DNA of 64,000 nt, from the NCBI RefSeq assembly GCF_019711635.1, contig NZ_JAIGNT010000005.1, positions 1 to 64,000 on the forward strand, given 5' to 3'. Below the pieces are notes generated by a model. The model was not told the origin of the DNA. It searched no databases and worked only from the letters and a program-made list of their open reading frames with translations. A program made the translations under genes and the position numbers. How positions within the stretch are numbered: the stretch's first letter is position 1; the number at the start of each line of letters is the position of its first letter. This stretch comes from Qipengyuania huizhouensis. Lineage in GTDB: Bacteria > Pseudomonadota > Alphaproteobacteria > Sphingomonadales > Sphingomonadaceae. Shown here in pieces: positions 54,517-62,264 of this stretch.

Positions 54517-54597
54517 CGTCATCCCGGCGAAAGCTGGGATCGCTGCCCACAAGCGTTGCACCTGCGGCACGAGATTCCAGCTTTCGCTGGAATGACG
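54517..54597. repeat. Inverted pair of CGTCATCCCGGCGAAAGCTGGGATC-type elements
   Basis: Left arm 54517-54541, right arm 54573-54597. The right arm is nearly the reverse complement of the left (CCAGCTTTCGCTGGAATGACG against CGTCATCCCGGCGAAAGCTGG). Each arm has its own short palindrome, CAGCTTTCGCTG. This type is common in alphaproteobacteria. Confidence 0.75.
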
Positions 54598-54970
54598 TCT
54601 AAGCTGAAATCACTCCACCCGCGGCCACACGGCCACCGGGTTACTTTGACGGCTGCCCCAAGCGCTTCTGCAAGGCTTCCTTGCGGAAGCGCGCAGTCCT
54701 CGCGAAAGCGGGGACCGCTATCCTCACAGAGCTGCCGCAATAGAAAAGAGCCTTATCGCATGTGCGACAGGCCCCCGGGACATGACCGGCAATGTTCAGC
54801 TCTATCTGACCGCTGTTGGACGAATCCTACACCGGATGGGCGCGCACTTACTGATGAAGGGGGGATTGGTCAAGACGGTTCGGGTTTGCAAAGTCCCGCC
54901 AGCCGTTTGACAAATGTTAAGGGCTCGGCTTTTTATTGCAAAGAGTATTCGTCAAATCAGGGGGGGGCGG

Positions 54971-55387
54971 ATGTTCTGGGTTTTGGTTTTTATCGTCGTT
55001 GCGTCCGCAGTTGCCTACGCAGTTTCCAGACAGCGCAATGCAGGGGTTGCCGTTCAGGCGGAATACGAACGCATCAAGCGCACGGACCCGGACAGCACCC
55101 TCGCCCAACTGGGCCCCAACGAATTCGAAGTCACCTTCAATGATGCGGCACGCAGGCAGAAGGCGCTGCGGCGCAACCTGACGCTCACGGGAATGCCGGT
55201 ATTCTTCGCCGGAATGATTGGCGGCGGGCTGATCGGCGCCCTGCTGTTCGGCATCGAGGATGATGGCCTTGTCGGCTTCATGATCTGCATGTTCGCCGGG
55301 GCCGGTATCGCGACCGCATGGATGATGAAGCGCGAGAAGGAGAAGCTGCCCGGCATTCTCGACATCATGCGCGAACGCGTGGGGTAA
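54971..55387 (+). CDS. Small membrane protein, unknown function
   Basis: 138 residues from the ATG at 54971, with a G-rich region just before it; an ATG at 54914 would add 19 residues. Predicted membrane segments: 1-18 (FWVLVFIVVASAVAYAV) and two near 77-115 (GMPVFFAGMIGGGLIGALL and GFMICMFAGAGIATAW), with a charged linker between. No recognised domain. Confidence 0.7.
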   Translation: MFWVLVFIVVASAVAYAVSRQRNAGVAVQAEYERIKRTDPDSTLAQLGPNEFEVTFNDAARRQKALRRNLTLTGMPVFFAGMIGGGLIGALLFGIEDDGLVGFMICMFAGAGIATAWMMKREKEKLPGILDIMRERVG

Positions 55388-55410
55388 GCAGGACCGCTGC
55401 CGGAGATTGG

Positions 55411-55818
55411 TCAAGCGCCGGTGCAATGCCCGCGCAGCCAGTCGGCCAGTTCATCCTCGGCAAGATCGCCCGATGCAAGGGCGAGCACGGTGAATAGCGC
55501 ATCCCGCTCCGCAAAGGTCAGCTTGTAACCGTTGAGCCGCAGGAACAGCCGCGCGGCGATCCAGGCCGTGCGCTTGTTGCCGTCGACGAAGGGATGGTTG
55601 CGCGCAATGCCGAAGGCGTAGGCCGCCGCCAGCGCGCAAGCGTCGTCCGTGCCATAGTGCCACTGGTTGACCGGCCGGGCGAGCGCGCTCGCCAGCGCAC
55701 CGGCATCGCGCACCCCAGCAGGTCCGCCATGCTCGCCGAGCTGGCGGTCGTGCACGGCAAGGATGACCGTCTCGTCGATCCAGCGGGGTTCGCTGCGGTC
55801 GGTGACTTGTTTGGACAC
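55411..55818 (-). CDS. doc: Doc-type toxin (Fic family)
   Basis: 135 residues from a GTG that abuts the antitoxin stop. The motif HPFVDGNKRTA (about 77-87) is the Doc form of the Fic motif, with catalytic His and the phosphate-binding NK loop. Doc of phage P1 phosphorylates EF-Tu, a family fact not tested here. The upstream partner is an AbrB-fold protein, not Phd. Confidence 0.9.
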   Translation of the reverse strand: MSKQVTDRSEPRWIDETVILAVHDRQLGEHGGPAGVRDAGALASALARPVNQWHYGTDDACALAAAYAFGIARNHPFVDGNKRTAWIAARLFLRLNGYKLTFAERDALFTVLALASGDLAEDELADWLRGHCTGA

Positions 55819-56046
55819 TTATTTCGCGAGTTCGCGCAGGATATTGCGATCCTCGCGCATGATTTCCTCGGCAAGGTCCATGGTCGCAGCGAAATCGGGA
55901 TCGTGCGCGGTCAAACGCATTCCGTCCGGCGCTTCGGTCAGATGCAGCGCATCGCCCGGCCCGACGCGCAAGCGGGCCAGCACTTCCTTGGGCAGGACGA
56001 TCCCGGCGGAATTGCCGATGCGGGTTATCTTGAGCGTCGTGTTCAT
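55819..56046 (-). CDS. AbrB/MazE-type antitoxin
   Basis: 75 residues from the ATG at 56046. MNTTLKITRIGNSAGIVLPKEVLARLRVGPGD is the swapped-hairpin AbrB DNA-binding domain; the C-terminal helix (DPDFAATMDLAEEIMRED) should bind the toxin. The open frame to 56214 is not supported. It precedes doc directly, the usual antitoxin-first order, and probably autoregulates. Confidence 0.88.
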   Translation of the reverse strand: MNTTLKITRIGNSAGIVLPKEVLARLRVGPGDALHLTEAPDGMRLTAHDPDFAATMDLAEEIMREDRNILRELAK

Positions 56047-56129
56047 ACGGGTGTTATAACGTGAAAGGGTGGAGAGCGCAAGGTGGGTGGCGGGGTGACG
56101 GGTGGCGGCGGTCTGGCCGACGAGAGTTC

Positions 56130-56753
56130 CTACAGGAGCGAGGTCTGCGCTCCGCCGCGCGCCCATGGTTCCGGCGTCCGGTCGAGCACCAGGTCGCCCT
56201 CCCACGGCCTGCACAGCCTCCGCGCAGTTTCGGGATCGGCATCGGTCCAGACCGTATAATCCTCCGGGCGCAGGATGACGGGCATACGGTCATGGCACTC
56301 TGCCGCTGCGCCGCAGGCATCGGTCATTACCATGGAATAGCAGCGCCCCCATTCCTCGCTGTCGCGCCAGATACCCGCGCAAGCGAACAGGTCGGCATCG
56401 GGCAGCGAAAGCCAGCTGCGCGTCTTGCCACCTTTCGGGCCTTCTGCCTCCGCCCATGCGGAAAGCGGGATGAGGCAGCGGCGCTCGGCAAAGCTGAAGC
56501 GCCAGAAGAAACTTTCCAGCTTGTCCGTGCGCGTATTGTTGACCGGCTTGGGCTTGAGCGGCTGTCCCCTCGCCCCCTTGCGCTGAAGGGGAAAGCCCCA
56601 TGTCATCGACACGAGGGCGCCTTGCGCGATCACCGCACCGGGATATCCGGGATAGACCTCGTCCCCGAAGTTCGCGCCGCCCAGTTGATCGTCAGCGCGA
56701 AACCAGTTGGCGACCTCTGCATGTCCTTTGGTCATACGATACAGATTGCACAT
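56130..56753 (-). CDS. yedK: SOS-response-associated peptidase (SRAP/HMCES family)
   Basis: 207 residues. Cys2 (MCN), the NTRTD Asn/Arg, the Glu in SAWAEAEG, and the His of ECHDRMPVIL are the active-site set that forms a covalent thiazolidine link to abasic sites in single-stranded DNA. Family role is protection of abasic sites. Confidence 0.9.
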   Translation of the reverse strand: MCNLYRMTKGHAEVANWFRADDQLGGANFGDEVYPGYPGAVIAQGALVSMTWGFPLQRKGARGQPLKPKPVNNTRTDKLESFFWRFSFAERRCLIPLSAWAEAEGPKGGKTRSWLSLPDADLFACAGIWRDSEEWGRCYSMVMTDACGAAAECHDRMPVILRPEDYTVWTDADPETARRLCRPWEGDLVLDRTPEPWARGGAQTSLL

Positions 56754-57582
56754 GGGTACGGGTTAGCGACGGAATGGGTATAGCCGCAAATGAAAAGGCC
56801 CGCGCTGATCAAGCGCTATTCGCTGCGCTTCGTCGAAAAGGGTGATTAGTAGATTCGCAAATATTGCGAAAATTTCTCGCTTTGATTCGAATGACTCGCA
56901 AACCCCGATGCGAATTCATTGCCCGCAAAATATTTTCACCCATTGCGCTTTTGGCCTTGCGATTTCGCAAAGCCAGCTTTGACCACGCTTCGCAGCGTCA
57001 CCCCATGCAAAGCGGCGGATATAGGTCCTCATCCGACGCGTTAAATCTTTATTGACCCTCTTGCGCAGGAGTCCCCTCTGATTCAGTATCTAGTGGTCAG
57101 TCCGACTTGTGGAGAACGTGGGGAGAACAATTCTCCCGTTTGAGCATAAGGGCTGCTACGAAGGAATTGGCAACACGCGCTGGGTCCAAACCAGAAGTGT
57201 GGTGGGACACAAGTTCCATGCCTTGCTAAGCAGTCTGACCTTTCCAAAGGTCTTGACGAGATAGCTTGTCGTCCCCTGCCACCTTCATACGCTGAGCGCG
57301 CATGGAAGCTCAACACTATTTCTAGCTTTTCGTTCGACTTTTTTGCTGGCGCTGGTGGCTTCTGCCCAATCCATTCGAGTAGATTACCTCCAACGCTCAA
57401 AACGCGTTAGAGATATCGTGGGGGCGACAAGCTAACTCGTCAAACGCCATCGCTGCACAACGCTAAGTTCAACTTGAGCACGACGAAGCCGATTTCAGAG
57501 GCGTGGAGGTATGCAGCCCTTTTGGTCTGCTTCTTTCTCCGGAACCTCCCCCCTCCCCTCACCCGTTGGTTCGGCAAGGAGA
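56754..57582. other. AT-rich non-coding stretch between yedK and the disrupted gene
   Basis: About 830 bases. AT content is visibly higher than in flanking genes up to about 57480. Several open frames exist but none has a good ribosome binding site, and their products (Ser/Pro-rich, no hydrophobic core) look like shadows. A palindrome GGGAGAA-CAA-TTCTCCC is at 57121-57137. It may be a remnant of transferred DNA. Confidence 0.5.
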
Positions 57583-57587
57583 ATGCC

Positions 57588-57853
57588 ATGCCCACACCAC
57601 AGGGCCGAGACGACGAACCCATCCACTATGATGCCGACAAGGCGCGCGGGGCATTTTTGTTTGACCCTCAGACGCCGGGCGGCGGACATCCGTCCGCCTT
57701 GGCTTCGCGCTAACGCGCGGCGGGCGGTCGCCCTTGCGGGCTGCTGATTGCAGCCCGAGGATCATCCTGACCAAGCGCCGCAACCGGGCGATCTTTATCG
57801 CCGGACTGGTGGGGTTTGCGCTGCTCGCGCTGGTGTTCGGGGTGTTGGGTTAG
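57588..57853 (+). pseudogene. Small membrane-protein gene interrupted by a four-hairpin repeat
   Basis: AGGAG lies six bases before the ATG at 57588. The first 22 residues read MPTPQGRDDEPIHYDADKAR-type sequence, then the frame runs into the repeat and stops at 57711. After the repeat a second piece in another frame reads IILTKRRNRAIFIAGLVGFALL and ends at the TAG at 57851. Short Asp-His-Tyr-Asp-Ala proteins with one C-terminal membrane helix are common in sphingomonads, so the two parts look like one gene split by insertion. An alternative is a short intact protein ending at 57713. Confidence 0.5.
57655..57757 (+). repeat. Four-hairpin structured repeat, copy A
   Basis: After TTTTTGTTTGACCCTCAGACG, four stems follow: 57681-57687/57692-57698 (7 bp, loop ATCC), 57706-57709/57714-57717 (4 bp, loop CTAA), 57722-57725/57730-57733 (4 bp, loop GGTC), and 57737-57744/57750-57757 (8 bp, five-base loop). 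Linkers TTGGCTT and TTG lie between them. Same layout as copy B. Confidence 0.85.
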
Positions 57854-57892
57854 GGGAACCTGAAATAGAGCGTTGTGGCTTTTTGGTTTTTT

Positions 57893-57995
57893 GTTGGGGA
57901 CCCTCAAACGCCGGGCGGAGCGCATCCGCGCTCCTTGGCTTCCTCGCATAAGCTCGGGCGGCCGGTCGGCCTTGCGGTCGGCTAGTCGCCGACCG
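57893..57995 (+). repeat. Four-hairpin structured repeat, copy B
   Basis: Stems: 57917-57923/57928-57934 (loop ATCC), an imperfect one at 57942-57957 (loop ATAA), 57960-57963/57968-57971 (loop GGTC), and 57975-57982/57988-57995 (five-base loop). Stem sequences differ from copy A but stay paired, while loops and linkers are kept. It sits 40 bases after the disrupted gene, in the same orientation. Confidence 0.85.
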
Positions 57996-58063
57996 GGCCA
58001 TTCCAGGAAGATGGGTTATGGACATTGGCCCGAACTTTCTCTGCTCCGCTGCATTGATCCGGT

Positions 58064-58336
58064 ATGGCCGACGAAACCTCGCTCTACCTGATCTGGCACG
58101 AACCCGGGGCCGCTCCTTCCCAGCCGCTCGACCTGCATGGGGACGGGCATCCGCTGGCAGAGGGCCTCTGGCTCGTGCGCTCCGCCCTCACCCGCTCCAG
58201 GCTCTACCACCGGATCAAGTGGCAATTGCCCGAAGGCACCGCCCTCCTCTGCGCGCCGCTGGCGGACGAACCCGACAAATGGCCCAAGTTCAAGGGGATG
58301 GAAGCAGGCGCGCTGGCGTGGCTGAACGGGGATTAG
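58064..58336 (+). CDS. Small protein, unknown function
   Basis: 90 residues. No signal or membrane segment; Trp/Leu-rich and acidic-neutral, with SRLYHRIKWQLPEGTALLCAPL in the middle. The composition and codon use look coding. No family recognised. It lies 69 bases after the repeat copy B. Confidence 0.65.
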   Translation: MADETSLYLIWHEPGAAPSQPLDLHGDGHPLAEGLWLVRSALTRSRLYHRIKWQLPEGTALLCAPLADEPDKWPKFKGMEAGALAWLNGD

Positions 58337-58369
58337 GATAAAGCGCCAGATCGAAAGCGTTTTCCTACA

Positions 58370-58448
58370 CGTCATTGCGAGCGTAGCGAAGCAATCCATA
58401 GACCATCGCCATGGATTGCCGCGTCGCCTGCGGCTCCTCGCAATGACG
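58370..58448. repeat. REP-like palindrome with CGTCATTGCGAG ends
   Basis: Outer arms CGTCATTGCGAG (58370-58381) and CTCGCAATGACG (58437-58448) are exact reverse complements; inner arms GCAATCCAT (58391-58399) and ATGGATTGC (58411-58419) also pair. Elements with GTCATTGCGAGCG-like ends are common in sphingomonads and other bacteria. Confidence 0.85.
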
Positions 58449-58457
58449 GGAAGCAAC

Positions 58458-59120
58458 ATGACTGAACCGACCCGCAAGATCGCCCGTCAGGCGACTTCCG
58501 CCGCCGCGCATATCTCGCCCCTGCCGGAAGACGACGATCCCCTGCTCGCCTTCGCGCCCTATCTCCATAAGCAGCCGCGTTCCAATTCCATCACACCTAC
58601 GCTCCAGCGGCGCTTTGTCGCCTCGCTCGCGGCCACCGGGATCGTCACGCAGGCGGCGCTCTCCATCGGCAAGAGCATGGAGGCGCTCTACAAGCTGCGC
58701 AACAAGCCGGGCGCGGAGGGCTTTGCGGCGGCCTGGGATGCGGCGCTGGAGCGCGGGGTGCAGCGGCTGGAGGACAGCGCGCTCGCCCGTGCTATCCAGG
58801 ACACGCCCGTATGGAAGACCGATGGCGACGGCGGCCTGGTCACCTATGGCACCAAGCATAACGAGGCGCTGGTGATGTTCTTCCTGCGCAACCGCCGCCC
58901 CGATCGCTATTCCGAGCATATCCGCCCCGGCCACCCCGTCTATGAACGCATCCGCCGCGAAGTTCTGGCGAGCCTGCCCGCCCGCACCCACGGCGCGCAG
59001 GGACAGGCCGGGGAAACCCGCGAATGCGCCCTTTCCCGCCACTTCGCCGACCGGCTGGCGCGGGAGGCTGTGCGTGAGGACGAGCGCGACAGAGCGCTGC
59101 CTGAGCCGGGCGACGATTAG
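58458..59120 (+). CDS. Helix-turn-helix-like protein, unknown function
   Basis: 220 residues from the ATG at 58458, ten bases after the palindrome; GGGAAG precedes it. The segment RRFVASLAATGIVTQAALSIGKSMEALYKLR (parts RRFVASLAATGIVTQAAL and SIGKSMEALYKLR) looks like a DNA-binding helix pair as in small terminase-like proteins. N-terminus basic, C-terminus strongly acidic. Function not known. Confidence 0.65.
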   Translation: MTEPTRKIARQATSAAAHISPLPEDDDPLLAFAPYLHKQPRSNSITPTLQRRFVASLAATGIVTQAALSIGKSMEALYKLRNKPGAEGFAAAWDAALERGVQRLEDSALARAIQDTPVWKTDGDGGLVTYGTKHNEALVMFFLRNRRPDRYSEHIRPGHPVYERIRREVLASLPARTHGAQGQAGETRECALSRHFADRLAREAVREDERDRALPEPGDD

Positions 59121-59160
59121 ACCTCCCCCCGCGCCGCAGCGCTGCTATGCTGCCCCCGTC

Positions 59161-59757
59161 ATGACCACCCCGATGCCCGACATCATCGAAACCCGGCTGG
59201 AGAACGGCACCCCCGTCTGCCTGCGCCGCGTAACGCGCGATGACGAGGCGCGCATCAGGCAGGGCATCGCACGGATGAGCCCGCATTCGCGCTATATGCG
59301 CTTCTTCTCCGGCGCCTCCACCCCGCCCGACTGGGTGATCGACCGGCTGCTCGATGCCGATGGCGACATGCACCTCGCCTGGGGGGCGATCGACACATCC
59401 GACGCGGAAGAGCCCGCGATCGGTGCGGTCCACGCCTTCCGCGATGCCGAAGACCGCGGGTGTGCGGAGTTTTCCGTGGGCATACTCGACGAATGGCACG
59501 GCATGGGACTGGGCAAGATTCTCACCGCCACGCTGCTGCACGAGGCGCGGGCAGAGGGCATCGCGCGCTTCAGCATGGACACGCTGGCGGAAAACCGCAG
59601 CGCCATCGCCTTCGCCCGCCTGCTGGGCGGCGAACGCAACGGATCGGACGGCACGGTGCTGTCCTATACGCTCGGCGTGGACGAGGCTCTGGAACGGCTG
59701 GAAGCGGCCGGCGACCCTCCGGGCATCGCCGCGGTATATGCGGCGTTCCGGGGCTAA
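59161..59757 (+). CDS. GNAT-family N-acetyltransferase
   Basis: 198 residues from the ATG at 59161 (or 59173). GNAT motif A: FSVGILDEWHGMGLGKILTATLL, with the acetyl-CoA pyrophosphate-binding GMGLGK. N-terminal LRRVTRDDEARIRQGIARMS is the usual first helix. The substrate is not predictable. The longer frame to 58942 is a shadow of the previous gene. Confidence 0.85.
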   Translation: MTTPMPDIIETRLENGTPVCLRRVTRDDEARIRQGIARMSPHSRYMRFFSGASTPPDWVIDRLLDADGDMHLAWGAIDTSDAEEPAIGAVHAFRDAEDRGCAEFSVGILDEWHGMGLGKILTATLLHEARAEGIARFSMDTLAENRSAIAFARLLGGERNGSDGTVLSYTLGVDEALERLEAAGDPPGIAAVYAAFRG

Positions 59758-59885
59758 ACCCGGTTAGTCAGGCCGATAGAGAGGCCAACAGCTTCCGCAG
59801 CATGAGCAGGCCGACATGGCGCGCGGAAGGAATCCGATATTTCGCTTCAACCCTGCTGCGCCGGTGATATAGTCCAGGCACCTGA

Positions 59886-61013
59886 GTGAGGGGAAGAGCG
59901 ATCAACAAAACAATGCCTTCCGCCGTGCACCCCGCAATCCTGTGGGGACTGCGCATCGTTTCCGTGATCCTGATCGGCGGCGTGTTGCTGAGCACCAGTG
60001 ATCTGAACCAGTGGTGGATTCGCATGTGGGATTTCCCCCGCGTCCAGCTGGTCGCAGCGATGGTGCTGCTGGGGCTGATCATGTGGCAGGTTGATCGTGG
60101 CTGGAGGCCCTGGCTGCCGCTGGCCATGGCGGCGCTGACCCTGTGGCAAATCTATCGCATCTACCCCTATACCCCGCTTTCCCCGACCACGGTGGCGCAG
60201 ATGGACGTCGATACCGAACCGGGCGATGCGTGCTTCTCCGTCCTTTCGCTCAATGTCCTGCAGAAAAACCGCGATTATGGCGCGACGCTGGATCTGATCG
60301 AGCGGACCGATCCCGACATACTATTGCTGATGGAAACCGATCAGGCATGGCTCGATGCGGTGCAGCCTGCGGTGGCTCGATACCCTACGAAACTCGAACG
60401 GCCGATCGATAATACCTATGGCATGGCGTTCTATACCCGGCTGGAAACGCGCGATGCGATGATCCGTGACCTGGCGCAGGCCGATACGCCCTCGATATTC
60501 GCAACCATTACCGCAGGCGAACGCGATTTCCGCATGATCGCGCTGCACCCGCGCCCACCGCATCCCGGACAGGATACGGAGGAACGCGATGTCGAGCTGG
60601 TGGTTGCCGCCCGCCACGCCAGGGAATCATCCATGCCCGTCATGGCCATCGGCGATTTCAACGATGTCGCCTGGTCGAACACCACTTCGCTGTTCATGAA
60701 AACTGGCGAGTTTCTGGATCCACGCGTAGGCCGCGGCACCTTCGCCACTTTTCCGGCGAACATGATCTGGCTCGGCTGGCCGCTCGATCACCTGTTCCTG
60801 ACCGACGAATTCCTGATGCGGGAGATGCAGGTTCTGCCATCGGTCAATTCCGACCACCGGCCGATCATCGCGAGGCTGTGCCTCGACCCCGCCACCGCAC
60901 GCGCCGTAAATGACGGAGCGGAAGACGCCGATGCGGATGACCGCGAGGAAGCCCGCGACGTGATGGAGGAGTACAAGGAAGACGCGGTCGAAGACCGGGC
61001 ACAGGGGGAATAA
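59886..61013 (+). CDS. Endonuclease/exonuclease/phosphatase (EEP) family membrane protein
   Basis: 375 residues from GTG 59886 (an ATG at 59913 is nine codons later). Three N-terminal hydrophobic segments (about 17-36, 54-66 and 74-88) anchor it. The catalytic domain has SLNVLQKN, LLLMETD (metal-binding Glu), AIGDFNDVAW (Asp/Asn), and NSDHRPI (Asp-His). Similar YafD-type proteins act on phosphodiester or phosphoester bonds in the periplasm; substrate unknown. The C-terminus is a long acidic tail. Confidence 0.88.
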   Translation: MRGRAINKTMPSAVHPAILWGLRIVSVILIGGVLLSTSDLNQWWIRMWDFPRVQLVAAMVLLGLIMWQVDRGWRPWLPLAMAALTLWQIYRIYPYTPLSPTTVAQMDVDTEPGDACFSVLSLNVLQKNRDYGATLDLIERTDPDILLLMETDQAWLDAVQPAVARYPTKLERPIDNTYGMAFYTRLETRDAMIRDLAQADTPSIFATITAGERDFRMIALHPRPPHPGQDTEERDVELVVAARHARESSMPVMAIGDFNDVAWSNTTSLFMKTGEFLDPRVGRGTFATFPANMIWLGWPLDHLFLTDEFLMREMQVLPSVNSDHRPIIARLCLDPATARAVNDGAEDADADDREEARDVMEEYKEDAVEDRAQGE

Positions 61014-61034
61014 GCGAAGAAACCCCCGGGCCGG

Positions 61035-61820
61035 TCAGGCCGAAAGGAAGGCCACCAGCGATTTCACCTTCTTGGTGCGCCATTGCGGCGTGGGAGCGAC
61101 GAGCCAGTAGGCGCGCGTGCCCTGTTCCGGTCCATCGAGCACTTCGAGCTGGCCTGCCTCGATCGCTTCCTTGGCGAGCAGTTCGGGCAGGATCGCCTTG
61201 CCCAGCCCCGCCATCGCGCCCGAGAGCGCCTGTCCGGCATTGCTCACCGTGACATGCGCCTGCACGCCGTCCTGCAGCGGCAGGCCCCAGTCGATCCACT
61301 TGTCCGGCGCACCCGGCGCGGCCACCGTCACCCGGCGCGCGGCGGCGAGTTCGACGCCCTGCAAATCGCCCGGGCCATCGACCAAGCGGATCGCGCAGTC
61401 GAGATTCGCTTCGGTGAAATCGGCATTCTCGTCTGCCACGAAGGCAAAGCGGATGTCGGGATTTTCCTTCGCGAAGGCGGCCAGCCGCGGGGCGAGCCAC
61501 TGCGCATAGAATTCGCGCGGGCAGGCGATGGTATAGCTGTCGCTGGCCTGGCCCGCCTGCATGGCGGAGACGCTTTCCTCGAACTTGAGGAAGCCTTCGC
61601 GCAGAGCGTCGAGCCCCGCCGCGCCTTCCTGCGTCAGCTCCAGCCCCTTGCTGGTGCGGCGGAACAGCACGGTGCCGAGGTGATCTTCGAGCGCGCGAAT
61701 CTGCTGGCCGACCGCGGCCGGCGTCACCGCCAGCTCGTCCGCGGCGCGGGTGAAACTGAGGTGGCGGGCCGCTGCGTCATAGACGCGCAGGGCGTTGAGG
61801 GGCAGATGCGTGCGCTTCAT
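61035..61820 (-). CDS. LysR-family transcription regulator, GcvA-like
   Basis: 261 residues, slightly short for the family. Winged helix at 1-60: LPLNALRVYDAAARHLSFTRAADELAVTPAAVGQQIRALE (parts LNALRVYDAAARHLSF and TPAAVGQQIRAL) as in GcvA. The effector domain is residues 90-260. No divergent partner that would show its target. Confidence 0.88.
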   Translation of the reverse strand: MKRTHLPLNALRVYDAAARHLSFTRAADELAVTPAAVGQQIRALEDHLGTVLFRRTSKGLELTQEGAAGLDALREGFLKFEESVSAMQAGQASDSYTIACPREFYAQWLAPRLAAFAKENPDIRFAFVADENADFTEANLDCAIRLVDGPGDLQGVELAAARRVTVAAPGAPDKWIDWGLPLQDGVQAHVTVSNAGQALSGAMAGLGKAILPELLAKEAIEAGQLEVLDGPEQGTRAYWLVAPTPQWRTKKVKSLVAFLSA

Positions 61821-61890
61821 GGTCTCACGCGTTTAGCAATGTTGCACCGCAAAACAAGATTGCGGCGGCATGATGGTGCGAAAGGCAGGC

Positions 61891-62211
61891 TTAAAGCTCG
61901 GCTTCGAGCCACTGCTTGAGCTGTCCCTTGGGTGCCGCACCGCGCATGTGTGCCGCCGGTTCGCCGTTCTTGAACAATACCAGGTAGGGGATCGACTGCA
62001 CGCCCATCTTTCCGGGTACTCCGGTGTTTTCCATGATGTCCATCTTGGCGATAGTCACCTTGTCGGCCAGCTCGTCCGAAAGTTCTTCCAGCGCCGGAGC
62101 GATCATCTTGCACGGCCCGCACCATTCGGCCCAGAAATCCACGAGGACGGGCTTGTCGCTATCGAGAACGTCTGTCTGGAAGCCTTCGTCGGTGACGTTG
62201 ATCGTGGCCAT
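61891..62211 (-). CDS. trxA: Thioredoxin
   Basis: 106 residues from the ATG at 62211 (MATINVTDEGF); the ATG at 62247 is not supported. Active site WCGPCK in FWAEWCGPCKMIAPALEEL, cis-Pro in VQSIPYLVLF. Cytoplasmic disulfide reductase. 53 bases after addA on the same strand. Confidence 0.97.
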   Translation of the reverse strand: MATINVTDEGFQTDVLDSDKPVLVDFWAEWCGPCKMIAPALEELSDELADKVTIAKMDIMENTGVPGKMGVQSIPYLVLFKNGEPAAHMRGAAPKGQLKQWLEAEL

Positions 62212-62264
62212 GGGATACTCCTGAAGTCTGATGTCTTGCCCGTTCATATGGGCGCGGGGGTCAA

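Larger units (their letters stand above)
54308..54970. other. Repeat-rich non-coding region upstream of rpsL
   Basis: 663 bases without a supported gene. It holds the inverted pair 54355-54379/54424-54448, the palindromic pair 54517-54541/54573-54597, and a small hairpin GCTTCC-TTGC-GGAAGC at 54675-54690. The str-operon promoter should also be here, somewhere upstream of 54307. Confidence 0.65.

Noticed and set aside
54308..54550. N-terminal extension of rpsL in the same frame
   Set aside because: The extension crosses REP-like repeats; the ATG at 54307 gives the normal S12 start [11 protein letters not shown].
54517..54597. CRISPR array
   Set aside because: The repeats are inverted, not direct, and there is only one spacer-like interval; no cas genes.
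57081..57140. Possible replication-origin-like boxes (TTGTGGAGAAC)
   Set aside because: Only one weak match to a DnaA box and no cluster; nearby dnaA, parAB or hemE-type origin genes are absent.
57083..57400. 105-codon minus-strand frame in the AT-rich gap
   Set aside because: No ribosome binding site, no hydrophobic core or motif, composition not like neighbouring genes.
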